Shown: positions 55,717 through 63,528 of the stretch, in pieces
How the letters are laid out: each line of letters starts with the position of its first letter
Numbering within the stretch: the first letter of the stretch is position 1
DNA from: Flavobacteriales bacterium UBA6057
Lineage (GTDB): Bacteria > Bacteroidota > Bacteroidia > Flavobacteriales_G > Salibacteraceae
DNA: 64,000 bases
Direction: 5' to 3'
Assembly: GCA_002428995.1 (NCBI GenBank)
Contig: DIYJ01000011.1
Coordinates: 310,001-374,000 of the forward strand
Position numbers and translations under genes: made by a program
Notes under the pieces: model-generated
Database searches by the model: none
Told to the model about the DNA's origin: nothing
What the model saw: the letters and a program-made list of their open reading frames with translations, nothing else

Positions 55717-57147
55717 ATGTTCAGAGACCTACCTTACGTCAGGAGCTTTTTGTTGGTAATGAAGGTTGTGATGATGCCGTTCATGAGCCATTGTCAATGG
55801 GTGGAGGAATGGAGCTACAGTGTTGACCTGAGCGGGGTTCGGTTTTATGACGTGCTTGAAGATGGCAATGGAGATCTGCTTTTAGTTGGTAACCAGCCCG
55901 ACTTTCAGGATTGGAGGTACTACACCGTAAAGCTTACCGAGGTCGGAGATGAGATTTGGACCATGGGTGAAGGCGAGGGTGAAGAGCTTTCTGCCCGGGT
56001 GATCTCGCGTGCATACAATGGTGACTTCATCGTTGCAGGAACGCGGAGAACCGCTCCAACCTGGGATTCAGATTTTGCCTTAAAACGAATGAAGGGAGAT
56101 GGCTCGATAGTATGGCAAACATCTTTTTCCAGCACTTCAGATGATCGCCTCTATTCGATGGTGCAGCTTTCAGATAGCAGCTTCCTGTTGGGAGGTGTCG
56201 CAGAGTGGAATCAGGCTGCTGACGGCACTCAGGATATGCAGTTGACAAGAGTAGCCGTGGATGGAACGATTATTTGGACGAAAAGAATTGATCTGGAACA
56301 CAGCACTTCTGCGGAACAAGTGATGGCATTGGAAGATGGGGGATTCATTGTTGCTGGCTACGTTGGACACAGTGAAAGTGCCCTTTCCAGCGCTTACCTC
56401 GCCCGTTATGACTCCCAGGGTGATACCGTGTGGACCCGGGCCTATTCGCTGCCAGATCTCAGCCTGAGTTTCCGCGGAGCCACACTTACTTCTGAAGGCC
56501 ATATTGTTGCCACAGGCAGTGCTGAGTTTGAAGAAGAGCAGGGGGACGATGTCTATCTGGAACTCAATACGCAAGTCAAAAAGATTGACTTGGACGGCAA
56601 TCTCATCTGGGAAACGACCATAGATCGGACGCTGGGTTGCTCAGCCATGGAAATGGCCGATGGCAACTTGCTGATAGGTCGCTATTCTTCTGGCTTTTCA
56701 ATTCTCTCGTCAAGCGGTGAAGAAGTATATACTCACAACCTGGAATTACCGAATGGTTTGCTTGTGAACAACGTGGTCGAAACTCAAAATGGCGATGTGC
56801 TTGTGGTAGGCAATGATTATCGGGGAAGTCCGCTTCTTATGCGATTGGGACTTGCTCCGCTCAATCAAGATGAAGCACCAGACGACCTCATTTCAGATAG
56901 AATCCGCTCAGTACCCACACTTGTCAGCGATCGAAGTTTCATCACCTTCAGCAATCGCGATGCTAAGCCGCTGGACATTGTTATCTTCAACAGTTTCGGG
57001 GCCATTGTGCGTACTTACAGTGCTGTCACGGGCGAGTCGGTTGTGTTTGAGGCACAAGGGTTAATGGATGGAATGTACATCGTTCAACTGGTGGATGGCG
57101 ATAAGGTTATTGGAACCAATCGGTTGGTTGTCAGGGGAGCGGAGTAA
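55717..57147 (+). CDS. Exported propeller-like protein with a T9SS-type end
   Basis: This protein has 476 residues from the ATG at 55717 (the frame is open from 55534). The N-terminus has a weak signal peptide (YVRSFLLVMKVVMMPFMS); another possible start is the ATG at 55759. The body has repeated propeller strands (EDGNGDLLLVGN, RAYNGDFIVAGT, MALEDGGFIVAGY, TSEGHIVATGS). These resemble the repeats of the giant T9SS protein at 12159. The end (FITFSNRDAKPLDIVIFNSF ... GMYIVQLVDGDKVIGTNRLVV) has the strand pattern of a T9SS type A sorting domain. No catalytic motif is seen. Transcription direction is opposite to the neighbours on both sides. Confidence 0.8.
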   Translation: MFRDLPYVRSFLLVMKVVMMPFMSHCQWVEEWSYSVDLSGVRFYDVLEDGNGDLLLVGNQPDFQDWRYYTVKLTEVGDEIWTMGEGEGEELSARVISRAYNGDFIVAGTRRTAPTWDSDFALKRMKGDGSIVWQTSFSSTSDDRLYSMVQLSDSSFLLGGVAEWNQAADGTQDMQLTRVAVDGTIIWTKRIDLEHSTSAEQVMALEDGGFIVAGYVGHSESALSSAYLARYDSQGDTVWTRAYSLPDLSLSFRGATLTSEGHIVATGSAEFEEEQGDDVYLELNTQVKKIDLDGNLIWETTIDRTLGCSAMEMADGNLLIGRYSSGFSILSSSGEEVYTHNLELPNGLLVNNVVETQNGDVLVVGNDYRGSPLLMRLGLAPLNQDEAPDDLISDRIRSVPTLVSDRSFITFSNRDAKPLDIVIFNSFGAIVRTYSAVTGESVVFEAQGLMDGMYIVQLVDGDKVIGTNRLVVRGAE

Positions 57148-57318
57148 TATGTGAAGCGGAGAGTATTGTTGCGCTCATTGTATGGTTCAATAGGCAATCT
57201 GTAACGCTTGGTGTGCTCGCCACTAATTCCTGCAAACACAGCTTTTTTGTTTCAGGATTATTTCCATGATCCTGTCTTGTCCGAGGAGTGGATGTTGCCC
57301 GGTTCGCTTCGCTCACTT

Positions 57319-57376
57319 GGGCTTTTTTCGTTCCATTTCGCTCAAGCTAGCTTGGCTTATGAAACGAAAAAAGCCC
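57319..57376. repeat. Long inverted repeat beside the tRNA terminator
   Basis: GGGCTTTTTTCGTTCCAT at 57319-57336 pairs with ATGAAACGAAAAAAGCCC at 57359-57376 (17 of 18). The loop holds the perfect palindrome CAAGCTAGCTTG at 57343-57354. The right arm is also the left half of the tRNA terminator, so two alternative hairpins compete for the same bases. Confidence 0.75.
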
Positions 57377-57398
57377 GATCGCTTTCGCGATGGGCTTT
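57367..57398 (-). terminator. Terminator after tRNA-Arg
   Basis: On the minus strand the sequence after the tRNA folds as AAAGCCC-ATCGC, a GAAA loop, GCGAT-(C)-GGGCTTT, with one bulged C, and then continues as a TTTTTT run (complement of 57367-57372). It lies about 10 bases beyond the tRNA 3' end. Confidence 0.85.
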
Positions 57399-57407
57399 AT
57401 CATCTAG

Positions 57408-57481
57408 TGACCCCGACAGGATTCAAACCTGTAACCCTCAGAGCCGAAATCTGATATTCTATTCAGTTGAACTACGGGGCC
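57408..57481 (-). tRNA. tRNA-Arg (anticodon TCG)
   Basis: The minus strand gives a 74-nt cloverleaf. The acceptor GGCCCCG pairs with CGGGGTC (one G-T), the discriminator is A, and the D stem is GTTC/GAAT. The anticodon stem TCAGA/TCTGA holds loop TTTCGGC, hence anticodon TCG, and the T stem ACAGG/CCTGT has loop TTTGAAT. CCA is not encoded. The D loop has A in place of the usual second G and the T loop has T in place of the usual C, which keeps the tertiary pair as A-U. Confidence 0.93.
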
Positions 57482-57495
57482 ATTCAAATGGGGTG

Positions 57496-57503
57496 CAAAT
57501 ATA
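57496..57503 (-). promoter_or_regulatory. Bacteroidota -7 promoter element of tRNA-Arg
   Basis: TATATTTG on the minus strand matches the Bacteroidota -7 consensus TAnnTTTG exactly and ends 15 bases before the tRNA 5' end, the right distance for a short leader. A clear -33 element at 19-21 bases is not visible. Confidence 0.55.
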
Positions 57504-57681
57504 ATCTTCCGACCTTTTCGGAAAAGTGCAATATCTCGGGTGTTGAAATTCTGGCTGATTGGGATGAGAGCCCTGAGGTTGGGCTCGAATCTTTGCTGAT
57601 TAATACCGGTGGAGTGATTCATCTATCTATAGCAGGGTGAACGGACACAAAGGTCTCGCTAAGCCTGCCGATGCAGGGCCG

Positions 57682-58302
57682 CTAGCCGTCAAGTTGATCG
57701 GCTGCGCGCTTGAGGTTTCGGGCTGATTTTTTCAGGCTTCCACGGGACATCACCTCGAGAACGAGCGAAACCACAGTCCCTACTGTGATAACGGCAAACC
57801 CTACAGGAGCGCCACCAACGGAGGCGATCAATACACCACCGGTAGTAGCCGCCAGGCTGATTATGATAGCGGTGATTCCAAGGTTTCCTGCTTCCATCAA
57901 GTGAGATGCGGCCATGTTCATAGCCGAGGCTGCATCAGGCGCCTGCGGTGAAGGTGGAGCAGGAGAGGAAGCTATGGGTTGTGGTTGAGTCGGCTTTTCA
58001 GGCTTTACGGGCTCTTGCGTTTTTTGAGCAGAGTTGCGCCAGTAAGCGTTTTCCCCGAGAACCACGCGTTCACTTTCCTGACCGTAGTTTTCCACCAATG
58101 CGGTGATCCGGGCGTTGGGGTAGGTCTTTCTTCGGGTTCTTTCGTTGACGTCATATTTGATCGTCACCCAGTCTGCGTCAAAGGAAATGATCTCGCATTG
58201 GACGCTATCACCGGATCGCAGAATGAGGAGGTCGTTTTGGTGTTGAGCCAGACTTATCTGCCAGCTCAATATCACCAACATGAAAGGGAGGAGGTGCTTC
58301 AT
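57682..58302 (-). CDS. Exported or membrane protein of unknown function
   Basis: This protein has 206 residues from the ATG at 58302, chosen for the signal peptide (MKHLLPFMLVILSWQISLAQ). A small beta domain follows (LLILRSGDSVQCEIISFD, WVTIKYDVNERTRRKTYPN). Similar short domains appear in Bacteroidota proteins that start with a metal- or cell-wall-related 'DxVxCxI' strand, but I cannot name it. Then come a Pro-rich linker (KPEKPTQPQPIASSPAPPSP), two hydrophobic helices with Gly-rich faces, and a basic tail. It is divergent from the ECF sigma gene across about 85 bases. Confidence 0.75.
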   Translation of the reverse strand: MKHLLPFMLVILSWQISLAQHQNDLLILRSGDSVQCEIISFDADWVTIKYDVNERTRRKTYPNARITALVENYGQESERVVLGENAYWRNSAQKTQEPVKPEKPTQPQPIASSPAPPSPQAPDAASAMNMAASHLMEAGNLGITAIIISLAATTGGVLIASVGGAPVGFAVITVGTVVSLVLEVMSRGSLKKSARNLKRAADQLDG

Positions 58303-58370
58303 GGTTAGGGTGTTAAATGCTGGAAAAATACACCTAACTGCAATAAGCCTTTCAAGCAAGCGCTTTACCC

Positions 58371-58378
58371 AATCTTTG
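58371..58378 (+). promoter_or_regulatory. Possible -7 element of the ECF sigma gene
   Basis: AATCTTTG lies 9 bases before the chosen ATG at 58388 and differs from the TAnnTTTG consensus at one position. It would give a nearly leaderless transcript. No matching -33 element is evident. Confidence 0.3.
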
Positions 58379-58387
58379 CACGCGCAC

Positions 58388-58933
58388 ATGAGCGAGGAGG
58401 AACGCATACTCTGGGAATCGGTTGTTGGAGGCTCTGAACGGGCTTTCCAGATGCTGTTTGATCAGCACTACCTGAGATTGGTGAACATCGCCTACAAGAT
58501 CATTTCAGATTTGGATCAGTCCCGCGAGTGTGCTCAGGATGTGATGGTGAGGCTCTACGAAAAGCGGAACAGCATTGAAATAAGGACCTCGCTGTCCTCT
58601 TACCTCAATCGCTCAGTCATCAATGCAGCCCTTAACCTCAAGAGTAAAGCGCAGGGAACCATCGCTCTGCCTCAGGATGATACGCTGCCTCTGGCCGATG
58701 AGCACTTAGATTTGCTTGAGTCAGCGGAAGAAGAAGCAAGAATATGGACGGCCATTGAAGCGCTCCCGGAACAGTGCAGGCGCATCTTTCTTATGAATCG
58801 TTTCGAGGGACTGACCAACGATCAAATTGCCGGTGAGCTCAACATTTCAAAGCGCACAGTGGAGACGCAAATCTCCAATGCTTTAAAAAAGTTGAAAAAT
58901 AAGTTGCTGGTATTCTGGGTTTTAGGTTTCTAG
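58388..58933 (+). CDS. ECF RNA polymerase sigma factor (FecI-like)
   Basis: This is a 181-residue sigma-70 family ECF factor. Region 2 is FQMLFDQHYLRLVNIAYKII ... SRECAQDVMVRLYEKR, and region 4 is IEALPEQCRRIFLMNRFEGL followed by the helix-turn-helix DQIAGELNISKRTVETQIS. The ATG at 58388 is chosen because homology starts there; the frame is open from 58280. Being followed by a FecR gene, a TonB-dependent receptor with an N-terminal signalling domain and a DUF4249 lipoprotein, it most likely transcribes this cluster in response to a ligand at the outer membrane. Confidence 0.94.
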   Translation: MSEEERILWESVVGGSERAFQMLFDQHYLRLVNIAYKIISDLDQSRECAQDVMVRLYEKRNSIEIRTSLSSYLNRSVINAALNLKSKAQGTIALPQDDTLPLADEHLDLLESAEEEARIWTAIEALPEQCRRIFLMNRFEGLTNDQIAGELNISKRTVETQISNALKKLKNKLLVFWVLGF

Positions 58934-59002
58934 TCTCATTTTTTTTCTGGTAGGGTCTACGTGTTTGAGGTGGGCAGCTTGTCATAAGGCAAACTGGCAC
59001 GC

Positions 59003-59932
59003 ATGAACGATGAACATATGCAGCTAATCGTGAGTGAACTCACGGGCAATGCTTCCAAAGAACAGCAACAGGCACTTCAGGAGTGGATGGCGGCTTCTGA
59101 AGAAAACCGCCTGGCCTACGAAGAAGTGAAGGAGGTGTGGGAGAAAAGCAAGGACCTCCAGCATCTCGCGCAGGTGAATGCACAAGCCGATTGGGATCAG
59201 GTGATCAGCAAAGTGCGTGAACGAGGATCGAGTCGCCTGTGGCTGCGTTGGGCTGCAGCTGCTGCTCTGTTGATCGGGCTTGCCGGCAGCTGGTTTTATT
59301 CCTCTGTGCAGGATGCTTCCCAATACTACGCGGCTGGCGATGAGGTGACAACCGTTGAGCTTGAAGACGGCACCCTGGTCCATCTCAATCGCAAGTCGAC
59401 TTTGAGGCTTTCCGAGGATTTTAGCCAAAACACTCGCGAAGTAGAGCTCACGGGCGAAGGCTACTTCGAAGTCGCTCCAGATCCATCCAAACCTTTCAGG
59501 GTCAGTACCGGTGCCACGCAAACGGAGGTTTTAGGAACAGCTTTTAACCTCGAGCAATTAGGCGAGGGTGTAGGCCTGCATGTAGCACATGGTAAGGTGC
59601 GCTTTGCCAGTGATCAGGATACGCTCATTCTCATCAGGGACGAAGCCGCAATGGCAGGCCTCAACGGTCGTATTCAGTCGCAGCAACCCGACCTGAATGC
59701 CATGGCTTGGCGAACCGGAATTCTCCGTTTTGAAGATGCTAGTCTTGCGGAAGTAGGTGAAGTATTGTCTGAGCACTACCGGGCCGTTGTAACCATGCCT
59801 GAAGGTTCCGATACGTTGGCGCTGACCTCTGTTTTCGACAATGAATCACTAACGACTGTGCTCAGTGAGATCACCCTCATTCACGAATTGAAACTCGACT
59901 CTGCGGGTGGAAACTATCAGCTCCAGAAATAA
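59003..59932 (+). CDS. FecR-type anti-sigma factor
   Basis: This is a 309-residue inner-membrane regulator. The N-terminal cytoplasmic part (about 1-78, anti-sigma region with EEVKEVWEKSKDL) leads into a membrane helix at about 82-100 (RWAAAAALLIGLAGSWF). A periplasmic FecR domain follows (EDGTLVHLNRKSTLRL, REVELTGEGYFEV, PFRVSTGATQTEVLGTAFN). A C-terminal STN-like segment (FEDASLAEVGEVLSEHY) completes it. It would hold the ECF sigma factor until the TonB receptor signals. It begins 69 bases after the sigma stop and ends 31 bases before the receptor start. Confidence 0.94.
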   Translation: MNDEHMQLIVSELTGNASKEQQQALQEWMAASEENRLAYEEVKEVWEKSKDLQHLAQVNAQADWDQVISKVRERGSSRLWLRWAAAAALLIGLAGSWFYSSVQDASQYYAAGDEVTTVELEDGTLVHLNRKSTLRLSEDFSQNTREVELTGEGYFEVAPDPSKPFRVSTGATQTEVLGTAFNLEQLGEGVGLHVAHGKVRFASDQDTLILIRDEAAMAGLNGRIQSQQPDLNAMAWRTGILRFEDASLAEVGEVLSEHYRAVVTMPEGSDTLALTSVFDNESLTTVLSEITLIHELKLDSAGGNYQLQK

Positions 59933-59963
59933 GCTCACCCGCTCCATTTACCACAACCATCCA

Positions 59964-62648
59964 ATGAAACAATTGAATCCACTTGCAGCTGCACTCTTGT
60001 GCATCATGGTTTTCATGGGCATTGCAGCGCATGCTCAGCAGCAGCAAATAGAACTCCCGAAGCTAGAAATGACTGTTGGCGAGATTTTCAGCACCATGCG
60101 TCAGCAAGGCTTTACCATTAGCCATGGCAACAATGTAAACCTCGATCAGCAGGTGACCTTGAGCAGCAAGGTGCTGACACCCGATCAGCTTTTAAAGGAG
60201 ATTGGTTCAAAGGCAGGCTTTGACTTCAAGCGCCAGGGCGATAAGTTCATTGTGTTCCCTCGTTCAAGAAGTGGACAGGGTGGTCAGAGCAATGGTAAGG
60301 TGACCATCAGTGGATATGTCTACGATCAAACCAGTAAGGAGTCGCTCATCGGTGTGACGGTGTTTGATACCGTGAATCGCACAGGAACATCTACAAACCT
60401 CTACGGATTCTTCAGTTACACTGCTGTTCCTCCGGTCACTCTTCGCATTCAGTCCATCGGATTTGGAGATACCACCATCACCGCTTTGAGTGATCAGGAA
60501 CTGAGCCTGGAGCTTCGCCCCAGTGCAAGTGTGCTTAAAGCTTTTGAGGTCACTGCCACACAGCGGCAAGAAACGCAGATGAGCATGGTAACGCTTACTC
60601 CACGGGAGATTGAGCAGTTACCAGCATTCATGGGTGAGCCAGATATCATTAAGAGCTTGACACTTCTGCCGGGTATTTCTTCGGGAAATGATAACTCGGG
60701 CGGGTTTTATGTCAGGGGAGGAGGACCCGATCAAAACCTCGTGTTGCTGGATGGTGCCAACATTTACAACTCCGCCCACGCCTTTGACTTGTTTTCCACC
60801 ATCAATGCTGATGCGGTAAAGCGTGTGGACCTGATCAAGGGAGGCTTTCCAGCTCGCTACGGAGGAAGGCTTTCCTCGGTGATGGACATTCGATTGCGGG
60901 AGGGCAACATGCAAAAATTGACGGGTGAGGTAGGCTTGGGTTATTTGCTAAGCTCCGGCACCATCGAAGGGCCCATTATTAAAGACAAGGTTTCGTTCCT
61001 CGTTTCCGGGAGACGCACATTTCTGGATGCCTTCAGTCCTCTGATCACACTCGCAAGCAGCACTGAGGATCAGCGACTGACGCAACGCATTGTCTTTTCC
61101 GACATCACGGCCAAGATCAACGCAAAGCTGGGCGCGAAGGATCGGGTCTACCTCAGTTTCTACAACAGCGGTGACCTTTTTAAGGTGAAGGAAACGATCA
61201 AGGTGGAAGACGACCCCGGAGTTTCGTTTGAAGAGAGCTTCACCGCAGAGTTAAAGTGGGCTAACCGTGTGGCAGCCGCTCGCTGGAACCATCAGTTTGG
61301 TGATAAACTGTTCCTGAATACGACAGCCACCTATAGCCGGTTCAACATCGGAATCTCGTTTGAAAGCGAGCAGAAAGGAAATGCGAGTGGCACAAATTTT
61401 CAGACCAATCTGCTGACTGAGTTTTCTTCCAAAATCGAAGATTACGGACTCCAGCTACAATTTGACTACTATCCAACTTCCAGGCATAGCATCAAGTATG
61501 GTGTTGGTAGCGTATGGCATGAATTCACCCCCGGAGTCAACACTTTCGAACAGTCTTCTTCCACATCTGAGCAAGCCATCGATACGCTCTTTGGTGATCA
61601 AAAGCTGAACTCGCTCGAATCGTATGCCTTTGTGGAAGATGAGATCAAGCTTTCCACCAGACTAAGCGCCAATGTGGGAATTCATGCGGCCGGCCTTTTG
61701 GTGGAAGATGAGTGGTATCCCAGTCTTCAGCCGCGCATTTCCATGCAATATCAGGTCTCGGAATTCTGGAACCTGAGGGCTTCCTATGCTGAGATGACAC
61801 AGTTCATCCACTTGTTGACCAACAGCACACTCGGCATTCCACTTGACCTGTGGGTACCCGCCACGCCCGATGCTTTGCCCATGCAATCAAGACAGGTGGC
61901 CATAGGCTCGTCCTGGGACATCGCTCAAGGGTGGGAGTTTTCTACTGAGGCTTACTACAAGCGCATGACCGATCTCATTGCCTACAAGGAGGGAGCGCGC
62001 TTTACCGATGTGCAGGATCCCTGGCAGGAGAAGATCGTGACAGGTGGAACGGGAGAAGCTTACGGTGCGGAGTTCCTGCTGAGGAAGAACCGAGGAAAAA
62101 CCACGGGCTGGGCGGGTTACACCTTGTCCTGGACAAACCGGCAATTCGATCAAATCAATGGCGGAGATGCCTTCCCCTACAAGTACGACCGCAGGCATGA
62201 TGCCTCTGTAGTAATCATGCATGCGTTTAATGACAGGGTCAGTGTCAGTACTTCCTGGGTGTATGCTACTGGTAACTCGGCCACCTTCCCGGCAGCGACT
62301 TATCAGGCTTTGGGAGCTTTTCCGGAGCTTGATCCGGACCTCGTTGCCTTTTCGAACAATGTGGATGTACCAGAATACGAAGGACGCAACGCACTGCGAC
62401 TTCCGAGTTATCACCGGTTGGACATCGGGCTGAACCTGGTGAAAGAGAAAAAACGCGGAGTGCGCACCTGGAATTTCTCGGTTTACAATGCCTACATCCG
62501 CAGGAACGCCTTCTTCGTTTTTGTTTCTACCGAAGACGGCTACCAGCGTTCATTCGAGCGCTTCACTCAAAGCAGCGAACGCAAGCTGCGTCAGGTGAGT
62601 GCATTCTGGATCGTGCCCTCCGTCACTTACAACTTCAAATTTCACTAG
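59964..62648 (+). CDS. TonB-dependent outer-membrane receptor with STN signalling domain
   Basis: This protein has 894 residues from the ATG at 59964. A signal peptide (MKQLNPLAAALLCIMVFMGI) is followed by an STN domain at about 30-100 (MTVGEIFSTMRQQGFTISH), a carboxypeptidase-regulatory-like domain at about 108-190 (ISGYVYDQTSKESLIGVTV), a plug at about 215-315 (GGFYVRGGGPDQNLVLLDGA, ADAVKRVDLIKGGFPARYGG) and a long beta-barrel ending in YNFKFH. It imports a nutrient, probably an iron chelate or sugar. The STN domain indicates that ligand binding is relayed to the upstream FecR/ECF pair. The stop lies 1 base before the DUF4249 gene, so they are coupled. No SusD gene is present. Confidence 0.94.
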   Translation: MKQLNPLAAALLCIMVFMGIAAHAQQQQIELPKLEMTVGEIFSTMRQQGFTISHGNNVNLDQQVTLSSKVLTPDQLLKEIGSKAGFDFKRQGDKFIVFPRSRSGQGGQSNGKVTISGYVYDQTSKESLIGVTVFDTVNRTGTSTNLYGFFSYTAVPPVTLRIQSIGFGDTTITALSDQELSLELRPSASVLKAFEVTATQRQETQMSMVTLTPREIEQLPAFMGEPDIIKSLTLLPGISSGNDNSGGFYVRGGGPDQNLVLLDGANIYNSAHAFDLFSTINADAVKRVDLIKGGFPARYGGRLSSVMDIRLREGNMQKLTGEVGLGYLLSSGTIEGPIIKDKVSFLVSGRRTFLDAFSPLITLASSTEDQRLTQRIVFSDITAKINAKLGAKDRVYLSFYNSGDLFKVKETIKVEDDPGVSFEESFTAELKWANRVAAARWNHQFGDKLFLNTTATYSRFNIGISFESEQKGNASGTNFQTNLLTEFSSKIEDYGLQLQFDYYPTSRHSIKYGVGSVWHEFTPGVNTFEQSSSTSEQAIDTLFGDQKLNSLESYAFVEDEIKLSTRLSANVGIHAAGLLVEDEWYPSLQPRISMQYQVSEFWNLRASYAEMTQFIHLLTNSTLGIPLDLWVPATPDALPMQSRQVAIGSSWDIAQGWEFSTEAYYKRMTDLIAYKEGARFTDVQDPWQEKIVTGGTGEAYGAEFLLRKNRGKTTGWAGYTLSWTNRQFDQINGGDAFPYKYDRRHDASVVIMHAFNDRVSVSTSWVYATGNSATFPAATYQALGAFPELDPDLVAFSNNVDVPEYEGRNALRLPSYHRLDIGLNLVKEKKRGVRTWNFSVYNAYIRRNAFFVFVSTEDGYQRSFERFTQSSERKLRQVSAFWIVPSVTYNFKFH

Positions 62649-62649
62649 C

Positions 62650-63522
62650 ATGAGAACCCTTAAACTGCTGCTGTTTTCACTGTCCGCACTCAGCATCGCT
62701 TGCGAGTCCGATGTAAAAGGAAACCTGGGATTGAATGACTACCAAAACAAGCTGGTGGTGAATGCTGCGGTTTCATCACAGAGAGACATTGTCGTACAAC
62801 TTTCCGACAGCAAGGGCATTCTGGATGGTGAGCCTTATAGCTATGATCCAAACGCGATTGTTGAAATGACGCAAGGAGATCAGCGTATTCGTCTGGAGCA
62901 TACTGAATTTGGGCGCTATGTTTCTTCCGAACGCGTGGCAGCCGGAGAGCAATGCGAGGTGGAGGTGACTTCTTCCCTCGGCCGCGCCAGTGCACAAGAT
63001 TATATTCCGAGGCCAGTTCCTTTCCAAAGCATTTCTCTGCTCGATTCGGTCGGAACGCTTAATCTTGGAATGGTGATTTCTCAGCTGACCGTCACCATTG
63101 ACGATCCGGTAGGTGAGGCCAACTATTACGACCTCTGGTTGTATCAGTTGGGAGAGGAGGACACCTTGCAGCCGGTGATTTTTCGATCGAGCAGTTTGAG
63201 TCTCGACAATGAGGCCACAGCGGATGTTCTGGGCGGAGGCGACAATTTCTTCCAGGAAGCACTATTTACCGATGCACTTTTCAACGGTCAGCGATTTACC
63301 ATCGAGTTTCAGATGGTGCCACTTTTTCCAGAGCGTCCGGTTTATGTGCACATGAAGGCTGTTTCAGAAACGTATTACAACTACCTGCTCGAACTGGATG
63401 CTGCGCGAAAAGCTTTCCAGGATCCTTTTGCAGAACCCGTTTCTGTGAGCTCAAACATTGATGGAGGCTTGGGGATTTTTGGCGGTTATGCGCTCACGCT
63501 GGACAGTGTTTCCCTGGATTGA
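62650..63522 (+). CDS. DUF4249-family lipoprotein
   Basis: This is a 290-residue predicted lipoprotein. The signal MRTLKLLLFSLSALSIAC has its lipobox cysteine at IAC. The body has the beta-rich pattern of DUF4249 (KLVVNAAVSSQRDIVVQLSDS ... YDPNAIVEMTQGDQRIRLEH, YPRP-type strand and a TYYNYLLELDAARKAFQDPF segment). This family is frequently encoded right after TonB-dependent receptors of the STN type and is likely a surface partner of the receptor. It follows the receptor by 1 base and ends 6 bases from the convergent gene at the right edge. Confidence 0.9.
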   Translation: MRTLKLLLFSLSALSIACESDVKGNLGLNDYQNKLVVNAAVSSQRDIVVQLSDSKGILDGEPYSYDPNAIVEMTQGDQRIRLEHTEFGRYVSSERVAAGEQCEVEVTSSLGRASAQDYIPRPVPFQSISLLDSVGTLNLGMVISQLTVTIDDPVGEANYYDLWLYQLGEEDTLQPVIFRSSSLSLDNEATADVLGGGDNFFQEALFTDALFNGQRFTIEFQMVPLFPERPVYVHMKAVSETYYNYLLELDAARKAFQDPFAEPVSVSSNIDGGLGIFGGYALTLDSVSLD

Positions 63523-63528
63523 ATGGAG

